Shown here piece by piece: positions 45,479 through 57,128 of a DNA stretch of 64,000 nt; position 1 is the first letter of the stretch; every line of letters starts with the position of its first letter. The position numbers and the translations under genes were made by a program. Below the pieces are notes generated by a model that worked only from the letters and a program-made list of their open reading frames with translations, had not been told where the DNA came from and ran no database searches. The stretch comes from Asterias rubens (lineage: Eukaryota > Echinodermata > Asteroidea > Forcipulatida > Asteriidae): assembly GCF_902459465.1 (NCBI RefSeq), contig NC_047066.1, positions 20,215,047 to 20,279,046 on the forward strand. The letters run 5' to 3'.

Positions 45479-48400
45479 ATGGCTCAATTGCGTTATACAA
45501 AGTATGCCATGGTGTGCGGCACTGCTGCTATAACCGCAGGATTAGTCGGACTTTACTTATACAGGAATAAAACAAAGAAGGATAGATCACCGCTTGCAAA
45601 GAAAGATCAGGAAAGCAAAACTGACATAAAAGGAAAGAGTTTGAAAGAGGAATTGCCTTCAGCTGATTGTTCCTCTACCCAGAGAAGTTCCTTGAATGCA
45701 CAGAGTGAGAAACTTGAGTTTTCGGATGAAGGTCAATCACAGAATGAAGTTGTTCAGAAAACTATCGCTGAAGAAGCGCAGGACATGTTTGCTTTAATGG
45801 ACAATGTGAATGATTCAGGGTTTGCAACTAATGGCAATGAGACAGAAACCCTTCCAGTGGATAAGGTCATTGAGGAGCAGGTTACACAGGCAATTAAAAC
45901 ATCTTTGGAGTCCGCTATCCCTGATAATGGTTTACCAAGCGAGGGGGAGACATCACTCACTTTAGATTGGGCTACTGCAACAATGCAGCAAGATCAACAA
46001 GAAGCCAAGTCGCCAGTGTCACCAACTACAAGTGTTCATAGTCATCCAGAAGGGTGAGGGATGTTTTATTAACTGTTTACAGTAGGCCTACCCTCCCCCA
46101 AACCACTGCCCCAAACCCATCAAAAGGCGTGGGATTGCTTAATTTTGATAAAAACATCACAGTTTTTTTCACTTGAGTGGCTGTTCCTGCCCGACACGAA
46201 ATCGGGCACACCATCATAGCCAACATGTTTGTTGCACATGGACTAAAGTACATGTACATGTACACTTTAACTTGTATTTAGGCTTCTGATGGCTTGAGAA
46301 TGGTTCGCTGCAAAATTCATAAGATAAGTAAAGTTTTCTCTAGAATTACATGTAACTGTATGCAGAAAGTCAATATAAACAAGGGTGTACCAATTCTAAG
46401 TAAGGTTTGCAAAACACATCCGGATCTCCTGTGGACTAAATCCATGTGGACTAATCTTTGAAATTTTACTCTCTCTGTTAGGTCCATGGCTGGATCAGAT
46501 TTAGGTAGCGAGTCTAACAGCGACAGCTCATCATTTGATAGTGGGCGCTGCACAGGGTCGACAACCAGCACAGGAGCAGTGCAGCAGTTGCAGCAGCCTG
46601 TTGCTCCTGAAATACCCACTGTCTACCGGTTTGAATTCCCCGCTGATTTGTGTGGTCGACTCATTGGGAAAGCAGTAAGTTTTTGTTAAATTTACAAGTT
46701 TTGTCTTATTAATGATATGAATGTAAAAACAAGCTTCATGTTCTGCTAGCAGTCGCAACATATTACACACTCAGTCTCTCCACTTGGTAAAGCGGGCTTA
46801 TCCTTGCAAAGTATTCATGTTCTTAACACGTTTTTTTTTATTTTTTTTTTTTTACTTCATTAGGGAAAAAACATCAAAGGAATCCGGAATCGATCAGGTG
46901 CCAAAGTGACTCTTCTTGACATGCCAGAGGACGAAACTCTACAAATCTGTGTTGTTGAAGGTATTTGATCAACTTTTCCAAATGCTTTCAATAAAGGAGG
47001 AAATCAGGTTTTGGTTTACACCATGTGGGTGAAGTCGTTCTCCTTTGTTTGGTCTTTTCAAAAGACCAATTCAATTTTTTCAGGAACTAAATCCAATTAT
47101 GGTTGGTGCATTGTACCAAAGTTATCTATATATACCACAATCCCAAAACCCATTATAAGTATGGATCAATGGTTCTGCTCAAAAAGCGCTATGGATTTCT
47201 TTAATAATAATAATAACCGTTATTACTATTATTATTAAAGAAATCCCGTGTCTAAGGTCACATTCTGTGCAGGGCAGAGTTTAATGCAATAATTTGTCCA
47301 CATTTGCTTGATAGGTTTTCAGAGCCAAATTGATGCAGCCCTTAAAGATATCCAGCGCAAGTTCTCTACAATCGACACCAGCAAGCAATACATCAAGAGC
47401 AAACAAATTCAGCCTGATCTTGTCGCACCAGAAATATCCACGGTAAGATTAACCTAACCTCTGACCTTGTGTCTTTTAACGTTTAAAATGTTTCAATATG
47501 ATTACTAATCAACAGGGCTGCTTAAGGCGAAATTAATTTGTGGGAAGCTTAGTAACAATATTGAGAAGGGTTTGAAGAACACATTTCAGTGACCGAAATA
47601 CAGCAATTCTTATGCCTCATACACGCAACACTATTAATGATGTCAAAAGAAGGCACCTGATTTTTGTTAACAGTTGTAGAATGCTTGTGCACAGGCACAT
47701 ATTTTCATTGGCTGAAGAAAAGGTTGTTAAATGTTGGTTTTAATTTCCCTCACAGATTCATCTGCATGATGAGATCATCAATGATGTCCTGGTCTCAAGT
47801 GTTGTGTCTGCAGGTCATGTATTCATCCAGCAGCCAACCCACCCAACATACATGGCTTTACCCAGACTAGACAGCTTCATGAATAACTGTTACAGCCAAG
47901 TGGAGATGACACCACCTCTTCCCAGGCCAATTGAAGGTAAGGATGTGAAATCGGTTTGTTTTTATTGATTCAATTGTACCCTTAAACTACCTTGCATCTT
48001 ATCATTACAATGCAAAAACTAATTTCTTACATCAGTTTTTCCAGTTGAACTGCTGAACAAATGTCAAGATACATGTACATCCTTTGCTATGACCTCTATT
48101 TTGTCGGAAGTAATAAGGTCAGATCTTGAGGCTGTTTATAGAGTCCAGTTGAACTTTTGAGTGTCCAGCAATATTGGGCTGAACACAAGCAGTGATTTAA
48201 CCTCTTTTCAACACTGAAACATCTTTACCGTGCCACTTGAAATTGTTCATATAGTGGGGTTTCTTGAATCAAATGTAATAATTGTTACATTTTGCTCTGG
48301 TTTTTTATCCAGTTGGTGTTATATGTGCTGCACCTATAATGCAAGGCTGGTATCGTGCTCAGGTAGTGGACATCTACCCCGACACTGAAGAAGTAGACTT

Positions 48401-49906
48401 GAAGTTCTTAGACTACGGTGGCTATGCTAGAACTGATAGCTGTGTCCTAAAGCAGATCAGAACAGACTTTATGTCACTACCATTTCAAGCTACGGAATGC
48501 TATCTGTCAAACATTGCACCCTTGGCTGGTAAGTGAGACAAGAATATTATATTTCCCTCTTCACACCCGGAACTTAACACTCTTACATGTAGCTCTGCAT
48601 GTAAATATGTTTAAACACTTACTGATTAATACAGCAAAAGTCAAAAGACATAAGGCAGAGAACAACAAATTGTTGAAATTTTTTTAATCACCGTCTGAGT
48701 CATTCTTCAAGGAAAGATAATTTCAGATTGCGCTTCTCATAAAGGCATTTTGGCGAAACTGATGCTTCCTTTTTTAGTGTATTTTATGTAAATGGCTTAA
48801 AAGTTGCAACAAATAATAATAACCTGATGTTTTGACGCAAGAGCTTGAAATTTGATGGATTAAGTTGTTTTGTTATTGTGGACACGCAAGGTCTGTGGGC
48901 TAGGTTGACAAAGTGCTTAGGGGTCTTTAAGTCTCTGGCTATACTTAAATTGCATGTGCTTTTACAATCAACAGATGAGGAAGATTTCTCTGAAACAGCC
49001 AGAGTCTTTGTGGAGCAGGTCGCACAGAGTTTTGCAATCTTACAAGGGCAGGTGACAAGCTACAGTGAGGATGGAGTACCATTCGTCGAACTTTTCTACA
49101 CGGACAGCGAGAGAAGGGTACACTATCATTTTTTAATTATCGTTTCTGTATAATAATGTTTTACTGAATACACAATAGGGATGATGATTAAAGAGAAAGG
49201 AAGTTAGAACCTGAACAATAGCAGTACAAATCTTGTTAAAACTTCATTCAATATTACTTAAAGCAATATCGATACCACCTTCACTATATCGGGCGGTGGT
49301 AGGCAGCATGTTATAGACATGACAGCTGCAAGCAGCATGCATGCTAAAGGGTTAAACAGGATAAATAACTTTTCATATCTTAGAGAAGGTGCATTCATAT
49401 AGGAGAACAGCATCTTTCAAAATGCACACATTCACAAGGATACTATTTTGGACATGAGATAAAGATTAGGTGTACTGGCTCTTTAAAGTGCCAAGGAAAA
49501 GTTTTAGTGTTGACCATTGATTCAAAGCACCCTACCCTAAGGTTTTAGCCAGAATTTGGGAATAGAGTGTCTGGTTATTTAAAAAATGTGACAAAATTGT
49601 GCGTTTACATGTAAAATACATGTTTATGTTTTGTAACAGATAAAACAGGGTCTCCAAAAGACGCCCAGCAACTTTACATATAATCGTTTTATGTAAGCTC
49701 TCCGTTTGTTATCGGTTTCTTTTCCGAATCTTCTTTAATTTGTCTGTTTTGCTGTCTGTCCAATCATTGATCGTCCACAGATTCAGTCACTAAACAAGGA
49801 GTTAGTCAACCAAGGATTGGTCATGTGGTTTGAAGAGAGCATCGAAATGCCATCATCGTCGTCGGAAAACACCAGCCTTGTAACAGAAGAGCTTATTACG
49901 GAATAG
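45479..49906 (+). CDS. AKAP1: A-kinase anchor protein 1 (mitochondrial, KH + Tudor), 8 coding exons
   Basis: Exons 45479-46053, 46482-46674, 46864-46960, 47315-47442, 47756-47936, 48313-48528, 48975-49117 and 49781-49906 join in frame: 1659 nt, 552 residues (human about 900). Residues 9-28 (YAMVCGTAAITAGLVGLYLY) form a hydrophobic anchor followed by basic residues, the outer-membrane mitochondrial targeting arrangement of AKAP1. Residues 152-172 form a candidate amphipathic PKA-binding helix (VDKVIEEQVTQAIKTSLESA). A KH domain with GKAG loop and KNIKGIRNRSGAKV spans exons 2-4. A Tudor domain (GHVFIQQPTHPTYMALPRLD, VICAAP, LDYGGY) spans exons 5-7. The family scaffolds PKA and RNA at mitochondria. 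The shortness lies in the poorly conserved linker. The intron-borne hairpin at 47193-47246 is outside exons. Confidence 0.93.
47193..47246. repeat. AAT-rich long inverted repeat in AKAP1 intron 3
   Basis: GGATTTCTTTAATAATAATA at the left is mirrored by TATTATTATTAAAGAAATCC at the right. The arms are about 25 bp with a small AAT-length difference and almost no loop. This is a self-complementary microsatellite. Confidence 0.85.
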
Positions 49907-52560
49907 AGTAAGATTGCATCATAAGTGAGTAAATTAGTGTTTGTTTGAAATCAGTAGCTAAAGAATATTCTGTTGTATCTTAATAACTCCAATCGGTTGA
50001 TGATACTTAAGAAATGTGTAGAACATTGCCTGTTGTTGAAAAGTGTTGCATTTATGATCCTCTGGGTGTACTGAAACTTATGTCATCAAACCTGAGTGTA
50101 AATTTCATTACAATGCATTATTGTACTGCTCTCCTTAAACCAGTTGCTGTAGTTCCGATTAGTGGCTTGGTCTTACAAACGCCCGTAATACATGTAGCTG
50201 AACAATTCCTGAGCCCAATTTCATACAACTTCGGAAGCCCAAAATATTGCTTAACAATTTTCTGCTTGGCAAAAAGTACGGTAGTAGGATACCAGTGGCA
50301 GATTGTACATGTGACTTTGTATTTTGGCTGGTGACTGAATATTCACAAATTTAATTGTTCGAAAGGGTTGCTTAATTCAACAAAATTAAGTATTCAGATA
50401 TTTTCACAAGTATTCAGAAATTTATGTAAGAAAAGGGCACATAGAAAGTATGCCATATCATTGGCACATTAATTTTTTCTGCAAAAGTTTTGATTGCTTT
50501 TTCCCCCCTTTTTTCTAAGAGTCTTAGTGTTTCTGTATCTTTTTCTGGGTTTATTTCTGTTCTTGTCACACTTTTGTTTGTCATAATTTCATCAAGTTAG
50601 TGTTTTACAAGATATTTCCTCTAAATTGTTGTTGCCAAATGAGGGATATCCAATAACTCTGTCAAGTGAAATCCTTGTAATAAGCAAACTATGTCATTTA
50701 GCAGCTTGGACAATTAGAAATAGAAAAAATTGTATATAGAATTTTTGATGCAGAGTCAAACTTTCTCATGTAAATACATTTATGATGCTCTCTAAATTTG
50801 AATAGGTGATGGTTGGGCAAACGTTATTTTTTCTCTCTTTTGCAGGGAAATATATTTCAAGTCCGAAATATATTGTTTTGTAGGTAGCTCTTTTTTCTAT
50901 TAAATTTTGTTTTGCTACCAAAATCGTCATAAAAATATGCAAAGGAAAGCATGAAATGAGCACTGTCATCATGATCATAGCAGGTTTGTGGCTGTACATC
51001 AAATTATGAACTCCAACCCAGTCAATGCGCATGTGCAGAGATATGGAGGGCGTGCGTGTGTGTTCAGTAATAGGTCGAGTATTCATAATTCCATGTACAG
51101 CTACAACCCTACTTTGGTCATGACAAGAGTGTCCCATAAAGAAATTATTGTTGTCACATTGTTTTAAAAAGACTTATTTTGTACACTCAAAAGAGTTTGA
51201 TTGAATTGAACTGAATTGCATGCTCACTTTGATGACGTGTCTATTGATATATAAACCTGAAGATACACGACTTTTCACAGCGTTCAGCAGTAATGTTCAC
51301 AACTCTCTGCTTTACAGAGTTAGCATAGCATTATTCCTTAACTGGTCACCTGGCCAAGTGTGTGTTTAAACACTCGTGTAACGATCAAAAGTCTCTCCAT
51401 GTGGTCTGGCTGGCTAGTTCAGTGTTGAAAAGCATTACATGTATACCTTAATGAAGTACATGTAACAACAGGTGGACAGAAATTGATATGCTAACTGGTC
51501 CCACTGGCTAGTTAAGTCTCCGAAAACCCCGTATTGGTGTTTACACTGAATGCATAAAGTTTCCTTCCTCCAAATGAAGTATGCATAATTTATGTACAAG
51601 TTCCTAGCTAACCTGCAAAACATGCTTACCTATCAGTAAAGAATGTTCTACTACTACTATAAGCACACACTCATTTTGGAGTAGGCATTGCAATTATATT
51701 AGACCCTGATGTCCTCGACATACATTCTAACCTAGCTTTCCTAAAATAAAATAAAATCATGTCTCATCCAAATAACCTTGATCATAACATAATAGAAAAA
51801 CAAAATTATATCATTGAGTTCAATACATGTCAAAACAAGCCTAGAAATTGAGGAGGCCATGTTTTGGAGTCAGTAAAAACAATCAAGAGAAGTAAAAGAA
51901 ATTACCTCTATGACAAGTTTGTGCAACGAGTGGTTTTGATCATGTTGTAGCAGGATAAACCACAACGTGTACATTCCATGATTTTGTAAGGTTTCATTAC
52001 CTTTGCCATTTTGTTATTATGGTTTAAAATTATTTGCAGAGATAAGATCTTTCTGAAGTGACACTTAATTATCTAAAACGTTTATGTTATATGCTTGACC
52101 TCCAATAGTACTAGATGGATATTATTTACTAAATTTATGCTGCAGTAAAAACAAACTTCATATTTTACCCTTAAAGGTACCCAAAAGGTAACACAAAACT
52201 AAAAGGTTTGAGAAAGCATTGTTGATTTTAAGTCCAGTTAATTTTGTTTACAAACATACTACATTAAGTTCGGTGGAAAGATTTCTACTGGAAATTTAAT
52301 GTCGCACAAAATGTTAAAACCTTTTTGTACTGCTGTTTTTGTGTAATGTTCTAAAGAAATCACAGTAATTTGCAGATAGTAAAAGCTTACTGTATGACCC
52401 CAAATTGACAGCTGATAGTGCCATGAAATATAATGAATAAGATCATCAACAAAATATCTCTATGTACAACAAATATTGTAAAGAAATATGCCACATCTAT
52501 GTGTATTATTTTAGTAGATTTGAGATTTGTTTTAAAATAAAGCTTCATTAAAAGCAAACT
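49907..52560 (+). other. Probable AKAP1 3' UTR with poly(A) signal
   Basis: AT-rich sequence after the AKAP1 stop. AATAAA at 52536-52541 is the first strong downstream signal I noted, which would give a 3' UTR of about 2.6 kb. A partial GGGCCCAATT-type repeat (about 50210-50335) lies inside. Open frames here are short and unrecognisable. Confidence 0.45.
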
Positions 52561-55510
52561 TGCTGTATGGAACAGTTAACAGAATTGTTGTGTCTAAAGT
52601 TTATTCAAGTTTCACACGCCTTGCTTGATTGTTATTAATTTATGCTATGACATGGAAGTCTTCAAAATAGTTATTTATTAATTGTAGAAGGTGTATTCAT
52701 AGGCTATTTTCCCATCCATTGAGTGAGTGATTTGGGCCGCCATATTGGATTTGAGAAGTAGTGGGCCAGACCAATATAGCGCCCTCTTGTTGTGTGTGTG
52801 TGGCGGGGGGGGGGGGGGGGGGGGCAATGAAAGGTTCAACCAGCCTAAACGACCCCACATAGCACCGAACAATGCAATTATTAATCTAAAACTTGAGATA
52901 ATACAACGATCCCGATGATGTTTTCTACTGACTCTAACATATCCAGTAGGGCCTAAAAATCTTGCTTGAACTTTGGAACTCTAACAAAAAGTGAAAAACA
53001 TGATAAAGTTGTTATTGCGACAACCCGGCCCACACGCGTAGATATAAACACAGCAACCAGGAGGTGTACACTTGTCTTGGTTTTTCTCTCTATGACTCGG
53101 TATTAAACTCGGTTTTTTGTAACTTTGTTAATAATTTATGGCGAGTTACAAAAAATTGTCAATATACAAAAGGACGTTCTGTTATCGAGAAGTTAGTTGA
53201 TATAGTAACACGTTTTTGTTGTTTAAAGTGTACGTCTTCATGATTGTTTTCTTCCAGTAGAGGAAAAACACAACACCAAGTGCTTGTTTTTTTTTAAAGC
53301 TATTAAACAAAAAAACTGTTAAACGTCTCCTAAACGGGCTAACATCGTACACCACTAACTAAGGTTTACATAGGGTAACGTTTTGATCTCGTTTCTGTTA
53401 CGTCCTACATAGGCATACAGGAAAACAAATTGCGGCCATTTTGAATTTAACTTTTTCATTTTTGTATCGCTCTTTTTTACATCGGTTAGATAGTAGACCC
53501 GTCCAAAGTTTTAGGGATCACGAGAAAGGGCCAAGAGCAGCGACATGGAATTGCGTCCGGTCCGATAGCGCCGAGTGTGGTTTCTTCAGAACTGATTGTG
53601 GTAGCCGTAGACGCCACTTTGAAGTTTCATTAATTGTTTGAAGTAGTTGATTGTTTTACATATAGTTCAAACATGGAGGAAGGTTCAAAGTATTCGAGTG
53701 AGTCACACCATGGAGGTACATGGTCACACAAGAACATTGTCAATAGTGTCTCTTATGTTTGTCCACTGATAACCGCAATGCTGTATTGACATCGAGTAGG
53801 GCCTTTGTACGTTCTGTTGATTTTAATCAGTGTTCGAAGAGCAAGGTCGATTTTTGTTTCATCCCAAAGAAATGGATAACAACGAAGCTGGCCGTAACTG
53901 ATGGTACCATGTACCAAGTTCATATGTTAATAGGGCCAAATTTACCTCACAGTTCAAACATAATCAAAGACACGACGAATAGAATCGGAACATCGCAACC
54001 CAGTGGCGTAGCCCCAGCACCCACAAACTTCCAGTGCCCCCAACCACCAATCAGGTGCACCCACTAACAAACCCATTCCTCTGCCTCCTTTTTAGAGCAC
54101 CACCCTGTGTTCAAGCCCCCCCCCCCGAAAAAGTCATGGCATACGCACAGAATAAAGAGATAAGAAACAAGACTGGCACAATGACAGTGCCCAAAACCAC
54201 AGTTAATTTATAAAGCGTACAAATCACCTAGGTTTTTCAGTGTTTTCAAACATAGAGTTGTTGTGGAAACATGCCTAGGGGTGTCGAAGTAATAAAAGAG
54301 CAGTCCATAAAGAAAACCATAACAACCATAACAAAACAACCAACAACAGCAACAACAACAGCAACAGCAGCAACAACAACAAAAAGACCCGCACGGAGTG
54401 AACCGCGCGTGAACTAGGCTGTGAAAGTGCTAAAAATATAGGCCTTTACCTCAAGTAAACCTATTTTTAGTACAACATAGGCCTACATGCCTGACGTTTC
54501 GACCATTGCAGTCTTTCTTGAATTGAAGGCTATTTTTAGTTCATCTGAATTGCCCCCCCCCCCCCCCAACAAAAAATTGTTCTGTTCGGTAAAAAAAATA
54601 AACTTGATCAAATAGTTGGATGGTATCCAATTTACTGAGGTATAGGTCTATAGCTATATGCCTAGCGCCTATAAGCACAAACAATACGTTGACGTTACAG
54701 GCTGATTTGAACATGAGGACATTGCTTGTTTCCATAATAAGTTGTCCATTCCTTTTGCGTGGACACCCAGTGAATTCAATTTATCTTGACATGTCTGTAG
54801 TTCAACCATGGACCACTGACTCACGCATTGTGTACAAGTTATCGCGATAGGCCTATACACCAGACTAACACCAACTGTTCGGTTTCTATCACTTCCGTTA
54901 AAGGTCAAGAGATCCCTCTGTCTTGGACTCAAACGGGACTTTCCCCAATATTTTTTTAGGTCGGATTTCGCAATTCAATTGTTTGCGTATTGTTTACCCT
55001 GTGGGAGAGGTCAGTGTACACTAAAACCGATTCTGCGGAAAATGTAAACAGAATTCCACAATCAGAAAGTGCATAAAGCTCATTGTTAAACAGTGAACAA
55101 ATCCCTCTTATTGGAAAGAAAATTGTATTTCATTGTGTAACATTCGAAGTGGAAACAGAACACCTCAAAATAGAATTTAGAACGGGTTTGACAATAGCAG
55201 GCAGACCTATGCAATTTGACAATTGTTGTGTTCGAATGAGTCACAATGTACTAAGTAGATGAGCTTGTGTTTTTTTAAGACATTGATTTGTAGAAGTTCA
55301 ATGAGCTAATTTTATTGTACATCGTTTCAATAAAACATGACATAATTGTCAATGAGCGTATTTCATTACAGCTGTTAATACAAAATATTTAGCCAATACG
55401 ATTTTGAACAATAATTATAATATAAATATAATAACAATATTAATTTTTTACATCATTAAACAAATCTTGAAGTAGGCGATCAAAATGACATCATGTGGAA
55501 GTTCATATAT
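52561..55510. other. Intergenic; possible first exon of an unknown gene near 53.67 kb
   Basis: Contains a G20 run (52805-52824), a CAA/CAG-rich simple repeat (about 54330-54383) and a C15 run (54553-54567). At 53673-53697 ATGGAGGAAGGTTCAAAG begins an open stretch of eight codons ending at a good donor (TCGA|GTGAGT), within a CpG-bearing region. It could be a first coding exon, but I see no partner exon in the window. The 102-codon frame at 53759-54067 looks incidental. Confidence 0.35.
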
Positions 55511-55889
55511 TTAAGGCAGTGGACACTACTGGTAATTACTCAAAATAATCATTAGCATAAAACTTCACTTGGTAACGAGTAATGGGGAGAGGTTGCTAGT
55601 CTAAAACATTGTAAAAAACACTCTGAAGTAACGTAGTTTTCGAGAAAGAAGTAATTTTCCACGAATTTGATTTCGAGACCTCAAGTTTAGAATTTGAGGT
55701 CTCAAAATCAAACATCTAAACGCACACAACTTCGTGTGACAAGGGTGTTTTTTTTTACATTATTATCTCGCAACTTTGACGACCAATTGAGTTCAAATTT
55801 CCACAGGTTTGTTTTTTATGCATATGATGAGATACACCAAGTAAGAAGACTGGTCTTTGTCAATTACCAATAGTGTCCACTGCCTTTAA
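55511..55889. mobile_element. TTAA-flanked MITE, copy 2 of 3
   Basis: Starts TTAAGGCAGTGGACACTACT and ends AATAGTGTCCACTGCCTTTA, with TTAA at both ends (55511-55514, 55886-55889). Its last 60 bp match the reverse complement of the first 60 bp of the 15.3-kb copy, so the two are inverted relative to each other. Internal inverted blocks around TCGAGACCTCAAGTTTAGAA add secondary structure. No ORF. Confidence 0.9.
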
Positions 55890-57128
55890 ACATGACTGAA
55901 GAGGTATGTATCGAAAAAAAGTAGGGGTCCAAATTGTTTTCAAAATGGCGTCTGTGTTAATCATAGAAATTACCATGCAAGTCTCGCTCGTATTCGGATA
56001 TTATGGGACCCCTTTGGACAGACATATATACATTGAATTTTCTACCTGCCCGGACAAAATGTGTCATACATTTGCTTCTCATAGAGAAATAGTTTTACAT
56101 ACAACAGTGCAACTTGCACGAATAATAATCATGAACAAAGAATAATAAATATAGGACAAAGTTCACGTGATTAACCGGATTGGTTATCTCTACACCCTAT
56201 CAACACGCATTTTTATACAAACCACTACATAAAAACATTCCAACAACTTAACAATCGCAAGTTTGAGATTACAACAAGGTATACCCTTTAATTCTCAGGT
56301 TCCGCACTATTGTATCATGCTTGCCACGCTGGAAATAATAGCACGTGCACGAAACGCAACTATTGGTTGCCCTGTTCGTAACGCTCATCATTGAACACGT
56401 AAACATTTTTTTTAAACAAAAAGAGTGAAATTCCATAGCCACAAAGGCAGGCAGGCTATACACTGTTTTTGGCCATATGAGAAGTTTTACGTTGTGTCAT
56501 ATCTTACATTTGTATTAATCATGCATCATAAAAGTATACCGCTGAACAAGTTTTGAGACGTGCCCCCCCCCCCTTTCATATCAAAAGTTGATAAAAACAG
56601 GAAGTGCAATCACCACAAAAAGTTGCATCCTTAAAAAAATTCACTTCACTCTTACAACATTTCTGATTGAAACCGAGGACAATGATTTTGTTTTGAAGGG
56701 CCCACGAGGCCATTTTTTCCAGACAACTTAGACTAGAAACAACCAACTGCAGTGCATGCTACAGAACCGCTTCAGTAGAACACGAGTATATTGTTCGTAC
56801 AAGAAAAATAGGTGAACGTTCAAATGTGAGTGGCGTTTTCTTACTGGTTTGAGATTGCCTGGAACGTGTAACTTGCATAGTGTGACATGACTATAAGCTC
56901 CAATCGTAAAGAGTTATTCTTTTCGAACTAAACTAAAAATATTCAATATAGTTTTTCAGAAAGTGGTTCATTCAAACAAAATAATTTAGACAGTGTTTAC
57001 GAGTATGTGTCAGCATAGGCCAACTGACAAAATACACAAAAAGAGTACAGACAAAGCAGCATCAGAATTCTGGTTTTAACTATGGCAGTATCATTAGGAC
57101 TTGTACAATATTAGTGTTAGTTCACAGT
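55890..57128. other. Downstream of the UNC5CL-like gene; probable 3' UTR and spacer
   Basis: AT-rich with no recognised coding exon. The part next to 57128 should be 3' UTR of the minus-strand gene. A clear AATAAA on that strand was noted only at 55311-55316, so the transcript end is uncertain. Confidence 0.35.

Noticed and set aside
53759-54067. 102-codon plus-strand frame as a gene
   Set aside because: No domain and no splice context; it runs into C-rich low-complexity sequence.
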